From positions 20,954,228 to 21,018,227 of the forward strand of contig OZ023184.1 of assembly GCA_963995505.1 (NCBI GenBank): a stretch of DNA of 64,000 bases, read 5' to 3'. The position numbers and the translations under genes are program-made. Positions within the stretch are counted from its first letter, which is position 1; each line of letters starts with the position of its first letter. This DNA comes from Hypericum androsaemum (Eukaryota; Streptophyta; Magnoliopsida; Malpighiales; Hypericaceae). Under the pieces are notes generated by a model, which saw only the letters and a list, made by a program, of their open reading frames with translations, was not told the DNA's origin and made no database searches. This document shows positions 34,067 through 44,287 of the stretch, piece after piece.

Positions 34067-34513
34067 TGTTGGATCTTTAATCCAACATTGGGCTTATATG
34101 TGAAATGATCATATAATGTGTTGTCATATTCGGCTGAGCCCACTTGAAAGTGATCAAGTAAGTATTCGGGCTTTAATGTATCTAGTAGGGTGCGGACCTT
34201 TAATGTGTAGAGACATTAAGTTAATTGCTTGTTTTGTTATGGGCAAAACGGTAATTTACCAAATATGGGTTTTTCCTATATAAGGAGGGTCTTGGTCCCC
34301 GGGTTAGACAACGACCGACACACTACACTTCCCATTGAGTTTAGGTGAGAGAAAGCTTAAGGAATTCTCTCAAGGTTTGTCGTAACCTGGAAGGCCAACC
34401 CGTCTTCCTGGATCAGAGCTGCGCTATGGATTCAGGTATGCTTCCGTATTCAGTTTTGTCTTGATGATTTACATGAGATCTTGGGATATGGATTAAGGTT
34501 GATTAATCCAACA
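34067..34513 (+). repeat. 3' LTR of the Copia element
   Basis: Preceded by a purine tract (agtgggagat); 447 bp, three substitutions from the left LTR. Confidence 0.95.
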
Positions 34514-34518
34514 CATCA

Positions 34519-35439
34519 ATTATGGTAGGTGGTGAATATGCCTTTTAAAGCTTTGTTCTGAATATAGGAAGTGTATTTCCATGTATTCAATAAAAAGCTA
34601 ATCAGTCTTGAAACGTAAAATAAGATTTTATTAGAATTATTTTACCCAAATAAATAAACACCGAAGAGTTACTAGAAACCAGAAAAGGAAAATTATCTCA
34701 ATACCACAACTTTAAATACAGTGAATTTATTTGATAACTATTTGTTCTGGGACAAGATTTGGTACTGAAAAAATATATCCAGTACCAACCTGGTGTCATA
34801 TGGACCGGGCATTATAGTAAATTAAAAAAAGGATTGACGCGCACGTGAAACAACGAAAATGAGTTGATGTGCGCGTAAAAAGGGGAGAAAAGATTGACGC
34901 GTGTGTAAAAAAGGGAAAAGAGATTTGACACATTTTTTTCCAAAAAAAGACTAACACATCTATATAACCGGATAAATTATTATATATAACCGAGTAAACT
35001 ATTCGATATACAAGTGAGAATAAAGAAAATCAATTATGGTAGGTGGTGAATATGCCTTTTAAGCTTTGTTCTGAATATAGGAAGTGTATTATCAATGTAT
35101 TCAATAACAAGCTAATCAGTCTTCAAACGTAGAATAAGATTTATTAGAATTATTCAACGCAAATAAATAAATAAATACCGAAGAGTTATTTAGAAACCAG
35201 AAAAGGAAAATTCTCTCAATGCCACAACTCTAAATACAGTGATTTTATTTGATAACTAACTTTTCTGCCGAAATCACCAACTAATTTTAGAATGCAATCA
35301 AGTATTGATGAGTTCGAGTTAAATTATAACAACTTAATTTTAGTTTAAACAATATGATGTCTGGATTTACTGTTTGACTAATTAAATTTGAATAATTTTT
35401 TAGTTAAATTATAAGAGTTGTGTCACTAGTTAATCTAAA
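34519..35439. other. Duplicated spacer right of the Copia element
   Basis: The first 200 bp continue the paralogy to 20986-21180. A second partial copy of the same block follows at 34983-35250, so the block is locally duplicated. No gene. Confidence 0.55.
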
Positions 35440-35924
35440 AATTTTGTCATTAATTATAATAATTTATTTATCGGTTGATATAAATGTTTTGTAAACATAT
35501 AGCTTATCGTACCACCGCCATGTAATAGGGTATTAGCTGCTCCAAAGAGTTGTTTTACATAAACAAAGGTGCGAGTAACATCGATTCCTACGTCGTTAAA
35601 CGTTATCGTGGCATGTAACAAGCACTTACTAAAGGACATTTGGCCTAGTGACGTTCATGACTTGACGGAGATCCATAGTTCAATCCCTGACTGGTGTAAT
35701 TATCTACCTTTCAAAAAATATCCCACATTTTTCTCATAAAGTATTGACTCCCCAATGGCTTCCCTCTCAACCACCCTCCACCTCTCCTCCGCGTTCCAGC
35801 CCGCTCCCAGCAACCCACTTGTCCCTTTCTCCACTGTTGTTGTCCGCACCGGCGAGTCAACGCATCGGCTCTAACTCAACACGTGGCAGCTCCGTCGGAG
35901 TCTGCGTCGCTGATGACTCTCCAG
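35440..35924 (+). pseudogene. Orphan promoter and exon 1 of the triose-phosphate translocator gene
   Basis: Paralogous to 45290-45749. The upstream 300 bp align to the region before the intact translocator, and 35755-35924 aligns to its exon 1 from the ATG (MASLSTT...) to the exon end 'gactctccag'. Small deletions shift the frame after about 30 codons, the splice donor is altered (ccag|tgttaa in place of ccagg|gttagg), and no later exon follows. It is a dead copy of a 5' gene end produced by segmental duplication, about 9.8 kb upstream of the real gene in the same orientation. Confidence 0.85.
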
Positions 35925-36312
35925 TGTTAAATATCTACAGGCTACCGCTTGAAGGATAGGTTCAAGTGTGAGTGGATAGGTTGTAGCGGGAGCAAATTCT
36001 ATGGGGACAAGGCTAATCTCCAAATTTGGAGACTAAAAAGAAGATTGTGGCAATCTAGGTATTAACAAAATAATTAAGGGTAAAATTGAAAAACTAATAA
36101 AAACAAAAGGGGCGATGGAAAATTAGCTGGCACACTTTTTATGGAAAGACTAAAAAGGTAAAAATAAATAAATAAACCAATCTCATGTTAAAAGAGGAAG
36201 GGATTCTTTCTCTCTCTCATTAAATTATTGTCAATTTCAAAAATTATACCACCTACCAAATTATTATTTTTTTAATAAACTCAAAAAACCAAAGAATGAA
36301 AATACAATAGAA
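35925..36312. other. AT-rich spacer
   Basis: No gene or element recognised; leads into the minisatellite. Confidence 0.35.
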
Positions 36313-36900
36313 AACCAATATCAGTACGTACTCAAACCAATATCAGTACGTACTCAAACCAATATCAGTACGTACTCGAACGAATATCAGTACGTACTCA
36401 AACCAATATCATCACGCACTCAAACCAATATCAGTACGTACTCAAACCAATATCAGTACGTACGCAAACCAATATCACTACGTACTCAAACCAATATCAG
36501 TACGTACTCAAACCAATATCAGTACGTACTCAAACCAATATCAGTACGTACTCAAACCAATATCACTACGTACTCAAACCAATATTATTACGTCTGAAAA
36601 CTAATATCAGTACAGACTAAAACCAATGTCAATACGTATTAAAACCAATGTCAATAGGTAATCAAATCAATAACAAGATGTACTCAAACCAATATCAATA
36701 CATACTCAAGCCAATATTATTAGCGATTGAAACCAATATCAGTACAGAGTAAAACCAATATTAGTATAGACAAAAATCAATATCAGTACGTACTCAAACC
36801 AATATCATTACATCTGAAAACTAATATTAATACATACTCAAACCAATATCATCAGCGACTGAAACCAATATCATACAGACTAAAATCAAGCAGAATTTTT
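36313..36900. repeat. 22-bp minisatellite with a palindromic core
   Basis: Roughly 27 tandem units of 'accaatatcagtacgtactca(a)'. The left two thirds (36313-36590) are nearly uniform; units to the right are more diverged (tacagact, catctgaa variants). Each canonical unit contains the self-complementary octamer GTACGTAC. No coding role. Confidence 0.9.
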
Positions 36901-37640
36901 TATAATATCAGTACGGCAGCATTATTCGCGACCGAGTCTCTTCCTCTTCTTCTTCTTCTCTCTCCCGATGCCATTTCAATCCCTAAACCCAAAATTACGT
37001 GAAGGCTGGGCGGGAGCGGGGAGCTCCTTTTCTCTCTGGCGATGACGCGGATCCACTTCTCTAGGCACGACGTGACTTGCGGGCTTAGACCCAGCGATGC
37101 GGGGTGGTGCACGGCTTGTCGAGCAGCGGTAGCGTCGGCTCTTCAATCCAGCGACGCGGGTGGAAGGTGAGAAGAAAAAGATGAAGAAGAAGAAGAAGAA
37201 GAAGAAGAAGAAGAAGAAGAAGAAGAAGAAAAGGAAGAGACGTGAGGAATTTTTAATGGAGGAGGGAGAGAGAGAAAAGGAAGAGACGTGAGGAATTTTT
37301 AATGGAGGAGGGAGAGAGAGAAAAAGAAGAAGAATAAAAGGAAGAGACGTGAGGAATTTTTAATGGAGGAGGGAGAGAGAGAAAAAGAAGAAGAATAAAA
37401 GGAAGAGACGTGGGAGAGATGGTGGGTTGTGTTTAATTGATATCTTTTTTTTTGAAGGAGTATTAATTGGGTATCTTTTATTGTTTGAAAAAGTCAAAAA
37501 TATCTCTGATTGGTTATTGACCATCAGATTTGAAGATTTTTTTTTAAAAATGAATCTAATGGTCCAAAATCTAGTCCCCACCTATGGACAAGATTTCTTT
37601 AGTCCCCGCTCCATCCTCAGACCGCAGGTTGTAGCACGGG
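36901..37640. repeat. GAA microsatellite and tandem 47-61 bp repeats
   Basis: A (GAA)n tract at about 37184-37232 is followed by three and a half copies of a unit starting 'aggaagagacgtgaggaat' (37232, 37279, 37340, 37398), the later ones lengthened by extra GAA triplets. Flanking DNA has no recognised gene. Confidence 0.75.
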
Positions 37641-39348
37641 TCTAGAAATATGTACAGATAATAATATAAAATACTAAAAATTATATATATTTGTATTAAA
37701 AAATATTCGGTCCAACTGATGATCCGATCGATTGGATCGATCGACCCGGAGGACAAGAGAAATCTCAAGTCAGTCTCCGAATCATTTTTTAAAACAATAG
37801 TTAAATGCTTATTTTCTATAATACAGAGTAAGTAAACGTATTAGATTTTTTTGAATAGGGAAATATAAAAATGGAATGGAATCAAAATTCCCTCCCTCGA
37901 GATTGGTTGTACTCCAACATCCACGTAGCCAGATATATCATTCTACTCGAACTTTCTAATCTAATATAAACATGTGAATCTTTATTCCTAAAAGAAGAGA
38001 TGGAATCAAAATGATATTGTAATGCGCGTGATCCGAGGAACGGACTGTCTCGACAAATCAACACAAATTTTTTTTAGCGTATTTTGTCTTTATTTGTACG
38101 TATCCCGAAAATTTTTCAGGAAGTCATCCATCCCAAGTCTACCCTAGGTTATGTACATTTAACCTTAAAATTTTCTTAAGATGTGTGCCGGAAAAGAAAT
38201 ACATCATGTTGGTATAGATCTTACTAATCAAATCATTTAAGACCTTTCAGACAGAACATATGATTTACGGGGTATAATTCCGTTAAAAATTGATACAGCA
38301 ATCTTGAATTACACAAATTGACAAGTGCTCGCGAATTATCATAGTATTACTTGAAAATTATGAGACAAAATGACTCCTTTTGGCATTGTAAATATCTGTT
38401 TGTTTTTTAAATTTCATTCTACTAAGACTCGAGAGTTGCATCCTAGTTTCCATTTTTTCTGTCCCTCGGGGACAAAAAAAAAAGAAAATTTTCCATTTTT
38501 TCTGCTTCTATTTTTTTAGATAAGCGTGACTTCTTATCCTAGAAATTACGAATGAACGACATGACAAATGCACTAGAGACTTTTTTTGATTTTTTTATTC
38601 ATTTGCAAATTCTAATTATTTAGGAGAATTTGCTCCAACAAAAGATAGAATTAACACAACTTAAAAGTAAAGTTATGAAAAGCAGTATTTATAAAAAGGG
38701 GAGGCGACCGAAATTTCTTCTATATCCTAGTTCAACCGGTTCAATCAGTTGAGACACTGCTCAAACCCTAGATTTGTCTTGTCCAAGCCAAGAGAAATGA
38801 TACATTATGACTACAGTGGGGCCTCACCCTAAAATTGACTTCATCACCATAAACTTTCACAAAATTACCAAGAAATTAAAGCAACCATTTATTCTTCTGA
38901 TGGCAATGTATTTCCTCGAATACCTCTGGCAAAACCTTACATACTTGTGCCAGCGCCGGCCGGTGCGACTCAAGTGACAAAGGGCGGGCTATTCCTGGGG
39001 TTATTTCTGACCAACCGCGGCTCCATTAAGTACAGGGAGTCGCAGATAATTTTTACCAAAATCTGAACTTGGTATACAAACATTGTGAGCAACAGAACCC
39101 AAAGGGTCAACCAAGGGCAGATAACCACGAGCAATATGAGAGAAACCCAAGTTATTACCTGTCGGAAATAATTACTTAAAAAGGGAGTACAATAATGAGA
39201 ATTTCACCGGATGAGCATGTAGCAGTCTTTCTGGCGTTCCCTAAAAAGAGTTGTTCACAAATGATTAGCAGTAAAAGCACATGCCTGAACAAGTGAAAGT
39301 CCTTGCTTTAACTTTACAAGTCTTCTTTTATTACTAAATATTCCTGTA
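37641..39348. other. Duplicated spacer and PPR-H 3' flank
   Basis: The part at 37795-38790 is paralogous to 8700-9400, with an extra piece at about 38020-38280. At about 38855-39050 the plus strand holds a protein-like frame of about 55 codons (includes GNVFPRIPLAKPYILVPAPA) with no start, probably a gene fragment. The part at 39170-39348 is the type-2 PPR 3' flank. Confidence 0.5.
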
Positions 39349-40959
39349 TTACATAACTCCTCTTGATCGCAACACAAACCGCAGCTCCTCAGCTTCCTTA
39401 GTAAATCCTTCGGAGGCTATGCCATCACAAAGAATGATGTACGTATCATTGTTGGGTTTGCATCCCTTAGAAACCATATATGACAAGAAGTCAATAGCGT
39501 AATCAGTCAATCGGGACTTACAAAGTCCAGAGATGATACAATTATAGATACTTGTCCACGGTCTCTCTCCCAAGTCTTCTAACTGATGAAATAAGTATAT
39601 AGCCTTGTCAACCTCTACTTTTCTACAAAGCCCGTCAATGAGTGAAGAGTAAGTTATCATGTCAGGCTTAAGCCCCATTCCTTGCATCTCATGCCACAGG
39701 TCTACAGCTTGATTTGTTTTTCCTGTTTCACAAAGCGCGTCAATCACAGTACTGTAAGAGATAACATCAGGTGCCACTTTCATATTGTTTAGAACATTCA
39801 ACGCCTGCTCCAACTCCCCACCTTTGCACATGCCATCCAAGATCGTGTTATATGTGATAACATCAAGCGCTACTTTCATACTATTTAGAAAATTCAACGC
39901 CTGCTCCAACTCCCCATGTTTGCACATGCCATATAAGATCGTGTTATACGTGATAATATTAGGCGCCACTTTCATACGGTCTAGAACATTCAACGCATGC
40001 TCAACCTCCCCATATTTGCATAGGCCATCCAAGATCGTATTATACGTGATAACATTAGGCTCCACTTTCATATTGTCTAGAACATTCAATGCCTGCTCCA
40101 ACTCCCCATGTTTGCACAGGCCATCCAAGACCGTGTTATACGTGATAACATCAGGCGTCACTTTCATACTATCTAGAGCATTCAATGCGTGCTTTAACTC
40201 CCCATGTTTGCAGAGGCCATCCAAGATCGTGTTATACGTGATAACATCAGGCGCCACTTTCATACAGTCTAGAACATTCAACGCCTGCTCCAACTTCCCA
40301 TGTTTGCACAGGCCATCCAAGATCGTGTTATGCGTGATAACATTAGGCTCCACTTTCATATTGTCTAGAACAATCAACGCCTGCTCCAACTCTCCACGTT
40401 TGCAGAGGCCATCCAAGACCGTGTTATACGTGATAACATTAGGTGCCACTTTCATACTGTCTAAAACATCCAACGCCCTATCGACCTCTCCATCCCTGCA
40501 AAGCGCATTGATCAACACAGTATAGGTTTTGACATCAGGAGCCAGATCGGCACCCTCAACAATATCCATAGCTCGCTTTGCCTTTGTGGCCTGCCTGACC
40601 TTAATGAAACCCCAAATCAAATCCGAGCAGGCAACAACATCGGGCACCATCCCTTGATAAATCGTGGTCTCAAGGAACTCCAAACCTTTCTCCAGCTCCC
40701 CATTCCTAAGCAACTGACGCACATGGCTGGAGCTATGAATAACCTTCCACGAGGCTGGCGTAGAGTTTCCCCTAGACCTCGACCTACTCCTCCTACCATC
40801 TACGCTAAACGGCGGTGGGTCAGTGTCCGAAACCCTAGACCTCCTCCTCCTCCCAGCCCCTAAACACAGCGCCTTGCTTGGGGCTCTGAAACTTGTACCC
40901 TTCTTCTCCATGTACAGAAACACCTGGTGGGTCGGCCTCCATTGCACTACCAAATCCAT
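39349..40959 (-). CDS. PPR protein H, P-class, eight 32-residue repeats (At1g09900-like)
   Basis: The most complete copy, 536 residues, open from MDLVVQWRPTHQVFLYM (ATG 40959) to ...LRSRGVM. Leader rich in Arg and Ser (1-75, probable transit peptide), partial motif (to 107), 35-residue motif (108-142), eight 32-residue motifs (143-398), then 35-residue motifs at 399-433 (LWHEM), 434-468 (LFHQLED), 469-503 (SGLCKSRLTDYA) and a final partial motif (504-536). N- and C-terminal motifs follow the order I recall for Arabidopsis At1g09900; the central array replaces that protein's longer 35-residue motifs. The 5/last pairs are SD, TN, NN, ND, ND, NN, NN, ND, ND, SD, SW, NN. Role inferred: binds and acts on a plastid or mitochondrial RNA. 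Confidence 0.9.
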   Translation of the reverse strand: MDLVVQWRPTHQVFLYMEKKGTSFRAPSKALCLGAGRRRRSRVSDTDPPPFSVDGRRSRSRSRGNSTPASWKVIHSSSHVRQLLRNGELEKGLEFLETTIYQGMVPDVVACSDLIWGFIKVRQATKAKRAMDIVEGADLAPDVKTYTVLINALCRDGEVDRALDVLDSMKVAPNVITYNTVLDGLCKRGELEQALIVLDNMKVEPNVITHNTILDGLCKHGKLEQALNVLDCMKVAPDVITYNTILDGLCKHGELKHALNALDSMKVTPDVITYNTVLDGLCKHGELEQALNVLDNMKVEPNVITYNTILDGLCKYGEVEHALNVLDRMKVAPNIITYNTILYGMCKHGELEQALNFLNSMKVALDVITYNTILDGMCKGGELEQALNVLNNMKVAPDVISYSTVIDALCETGKTNQAVDLWHEMQGMGLKPDMITYSSLIDGLCRKVEVDKAIYLFHQLEDLGERPWTSIYNCIISGLCKSRLTDYAIDFLSYMVSKGCKPNNDTYIILCDGIASEGFTKEAEELRFVLRSRGVM

Positions 40960-41290
40960 GGCAAGTTCCTCGAGAGGACTTCTCTAGTTCATCCCTAATA
41001 CTAATTCACGTTCTAGAAATTGGAATCCTCAAAAATAACCGCCAACCCAGAATCTGAGAGTACCTTTTCTATGGTTAGGGAGACACCGGGGAATTGGAAA
41101 CTGGAACTTGAAGTTGACGATTGAAGGCAGAGCAGCTTTGTGGAATGGAAGGTATAAAGATCGACTTTTTGCATCTCCCAACCGCGGAAACGGTTTCGGC
41201 TTCTTCGGCCCAAGCAATATAGAGCAGAAACAAATGTTGTTCCCTTGGCCCGTCAAAGGTTTGGCCTTTCTCAGCCCACCAATTTTTTTT
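40960..41290 (-). promoter_or_regulatory. PPR-H upstream/promoter block
   Basis: Shares about 300 bp with the PPR-F upstream region. GGCCCA at 41207-41212 is the site II word TGGGCC on the gene strand. Confidence 0.45.
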
Positions 41291-42239
41291 ATTTTTCAAG
41301 TTTTAATCGATGAGTTCAAAAAATTACGTGAAAATCGAAAATTATGTTTATTTAGACATCCGAGTACAAGTATATTAATGTAAAATTTCTGTAAAGTGAT
41401 CTTCTCGGTCCAGTCGAGACTAGTGTTAAAATTTAATAACTTCCCTATCGTAATAACTAATACTTTTTCTGAAAATTTTAACAATTTTAAATATTTGTTA
41501 ATAAAATTTTAAAATTTTAAAAAAAAATTTATCCGACTCGAAACTAAATTTGTGTATTTCCAAGCTATACGGAAGCAATGGCCAATAGTCCTCAATGGTC
41601 AATAGACTCAATACTCTCGGTAAGAAGATTGAGCAACGTCAAAAGCTGGTTTGAAATCCAAGTGCCAATACCAAACAACTGATGAATCTCCTCAAGACTC
41701 TTTATTCCATAAATAAACTTTCAGGCTTAAACCACCAGGAACACAACAAACAGGTCACAATCAGGTCCAGGGACCTCCCAGAACTTCTCATCCACCAGGT
41801 CGAATATGAGGCAATCTTGAGGCTGATCTGAGTCTGAATTAATTGAACTTTAACATCAGAAACACGATGCCCTTGTCTTGTCTGTACTTGCTCATCACTC
41901 CTCTTCCAGGCGCGGGAAGTGATTCAAGGGACTTGGATAAAGTTGTAAAGTATTTCGCGCTTTAACTAACTATATTGGTGCCACGTTGATCTCTTAACAT
42001 TCAGTGTGTCGTCCTCTTTGAAGGGAAGCCATGAAATAAAATTGAGTGGGAAAGGCTAATTTCCTTGGAGGACATGGAATAATTTTACCAAAACAGAAGT
42101 TGGCATACAACCATTGTGAGCAACTGAAACAAAGGCTGAACCAAGAGCTGATACCAATATAATCTTCCGGAGCAACGTAAGAGAAACCCGAGTTATTACC
42201 TACAGCAGTTCATGCCACTGGTTGAGTGCTGAACTAACT
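41291..42239. other. Spacer with duplicated exon-like block, copy 2, and PPR-I 3' flank
   Basis: The block at 41520-41835 is paralogous to 18160-18500 and keeps the same open minus-strand frame. The block at 41960-42239 is the type-1 PPR 3' flank (as for A, C, E, F). No independent gene. Confidence 0.5.
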
Positions 42240-44287
42240 TTACACAACTCCTCTTCCACGCAGCTCATATCGCAGCTCCTTAGCTTCCTTCGTAAGTCTT
42301 TCAGAGGCTATGCCACGAACAAGAATGTCGTACGTAGATTTGTTAGGTTTGTATCCCCTAGAAACCATATATGACAAGAAGTCAAAAGCGTAATCAGTCA
42401 GATGGGACTTGCAAAGTCCAGAGATGATAGAATTGTAGGTTCCTGTCTGCGGTCTCTTTCCCAAGTCTTTCATCTGATGAAATAAGTATATGGTCTTCTC
42501 AACTTCTCCTTCCCTACAAAGCCCGTAAATAAGTGAAGAGTAAGTTATCATGTGAGGCTTAAGCCCCTTTCCTTGCATCTCATGCCACAGGTCTACAACT
42601 TGATCTGTTTTGCCTGTGCTACAAAGCTCGCAAATCACGATATTGTAAGTGATAACATTAGGCGCCGCTTTCATATCATCTAGAACATTCAATGCCTGCT
42701 CCATCTTCCCATGTTTGCACATGCCATCCAAGATCGTGTTATACGAGATAACATCAGGGGCCACTTTCATACGGTCTAGAACATTCAACGCCTGCTCCAA
42801 CTTCCCACATTTGCAAAGGCCATCCAAGATCTTGTTATACTCGATAACATCAGGCGCCACTTTCATACGGTCTAGAACATTCAACGCCTACTCCAACTTC
42901 CCATGCTTGCACGGTATATGTGATAACATCTGGCGCCACTTTCATACTGCCTAGAATAGGGGTGAGCATTCGGTATTCGGGATTTTCGGTATTTTTTTGG
43001 TATTCGAGATTTCGGGATCGGTATTTCGATATACGAGATTTAATTCGGTATCAAATTTTGGAAAATTTCAGTGAATTTCGGTATTTGGTATAATTTCGGT
43101 ATATACCGTAATTATTTCGGTAATACCGAAAATATCGAAGTACTAAAGTGTAAGTTTACTAACTATATAATGAGGTACTAAAATAAAATTTTCCTAGCTA
43201 TATAAAGACCCCACTCACACAACACACTTCCAGAAACACCCTCTCCCCTTTTTTTTCCCTTCTTCCTCTTCTTTTCTCCTCCCTGGAGAAACCTCTCCAC
43301 TTTTCCTCTTCTTTCCTCCTCACTTCTACAAGATGAGCTTCATTTACTTATCTATGCCTTAGATTCTAAGGTAAGCTTCTACAAAGGTTACCTATCTCTC
43401 TCACGCGTTGCTTTCTTCTTCTCACTCTAAGGTAAAAACGAAATTAAGGTTTAATATTTGGGGATTTTTCAAATTAGGTGGAATTGATATGAGTTATCCA
43501 TAAGAGAAGTTCCCCCTTAGTGTTGTTGTTTGATTGCTCTTTCTTTGTATTCCTTCGGGTAGATGAAATAATTTCGATATTAACATTGGATTATTTTTTT
43601 TTGAAAATTTTGGTATTTTCAGAATTTTCGGTATAATACCAAAATTTTAATTCGGTATTCGGTAGATACGGAAATAATTTTAGTTCGGGATCGGTATGAT
43701 TTTTTTTTAATTCGGTATTCGAAATTTTTTGAGATCGGGATCGGTATATACCGAATGCTCACCCCTAGCCTAGAACTTCTAAAGCCTGCTCCAACTTCCC
43801 ATGTTTGCACATGTCTTTCAAGATGGATGTATACGTGATAACATTAGGGGCCACTTTCATACAATGTAGAACATCCAATGCCCACGCAGTATAGGTTTTG
43901 ACATTAGGAGCCAGACCGGCACCCTCAACAATATTCATAGCTCGCTGAGCCTTCCCGGCCTGCCCGACCTTAATGAACCCCCAAATTCACATCCGAGCAG
44001 GCATCAACATCGGGCACTACCCCGCGACAAAACGTGGTCTCAAGGAACTCTAAACCTTTCTCGAGCTCCCCATTTCTAAGCAACTGACGCAGCTGGCTAC
44101 TTCCCCTAGACCTCGACCTACTCCTCCTACCATCTACGTTAAACGGTGGGTCGCTGCCCGAAATCGTTGACCTCCTCCTCCTCCCAGTCCCTAAACATAG
44201 TGTCTTGCTTGGGGCCCTAAAACTTGTACCCTTCTTCTCCATGTACAGAAACACCTCGTGGGTCGGCCTCCATTGTACCAAATCCAT
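42240..44287 (-). pseudogene. PPR copy I, split by a hAT element
   Basis: The N-terminus starts at 44287 (MDLVQWRPTHEVFLYM, one Val lost). A frameshift near 43985 follows VDACSDV. The next motifs (43776-43970) are shortened by a deletion. The hAT element 42957-43767 then interrupts the first repeats. Past it, a stop replaces a codon near 42888, after which 42240-42884 is open for 214 residues: about two and a half 32-residue motifs, the LWHEM, LFHQMKD and SGLCKSHLTDYA motifs and the C-terminus ...RGRGVV. The intact C-terminal half could be translated only from an internal start and is not expected to work as the full protein. Confidence 0.88.
42957..43767. mobile_element. hAT-type element inserted in PPR-I
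   Basis: 811 bp, inverted ends TAGGGGTGAGCATTCGGTAT and complement, perfect 8-bp target duplication gcctagaa (42949-42956 and 43768-43775). The duplicated bases are part of the PPR repeat ('tctagaac' region), so the element landed in the array. The ends are rich in 'cggtatt' words. The middle (43190-43440) has a TATA-like 'ctatataaag' and a pyrimidine-rich leader-like tract, which suggests an internally deleted copy of a larger element. No transposase remains. Confidence 0.9.

Larger units (their letters stand above)
27773..34513 (+). mobile_element. Complete Ty1/Copia retrotransposon, disabled
   Basis: LTRs 27773-28219 and 34067-34513 are both 447 bp and differ at three positions (about 0.7%), so the insertion is young. 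Ends TGTTGG/CCAACA; 5-bp target duplication catca on both sides (27768-27772, 34514-34518). Primer-binding site tggtatcagagc at 28222-28233 (initiator tRNA-Met), polypurine tract about 34057-34066. Each LTR has a TATA box (cctatataagg, 27988-27998 in the left one). The polyprotein order integrase before reverse transcriptase makes it Copia. Three in-frame stops block expression. Confidence 0.97.

Noticed and set aside
36313..36900. CRISPR-like short repeats
   Set aside because: Units abut without spacers; it is a minisatellite.
36010..37640. A single transposon enclosing the minisatellite and GAA repeats
   Set aside because: Weak inverted similarity ('gggactaaa', 'cttgtcc') at the two sides could not be aligned convincingly and no target duplication was found.
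39785..40525. 246-codon + strand open frame
   Set aside because: Same antisense by-product over PPR-H.
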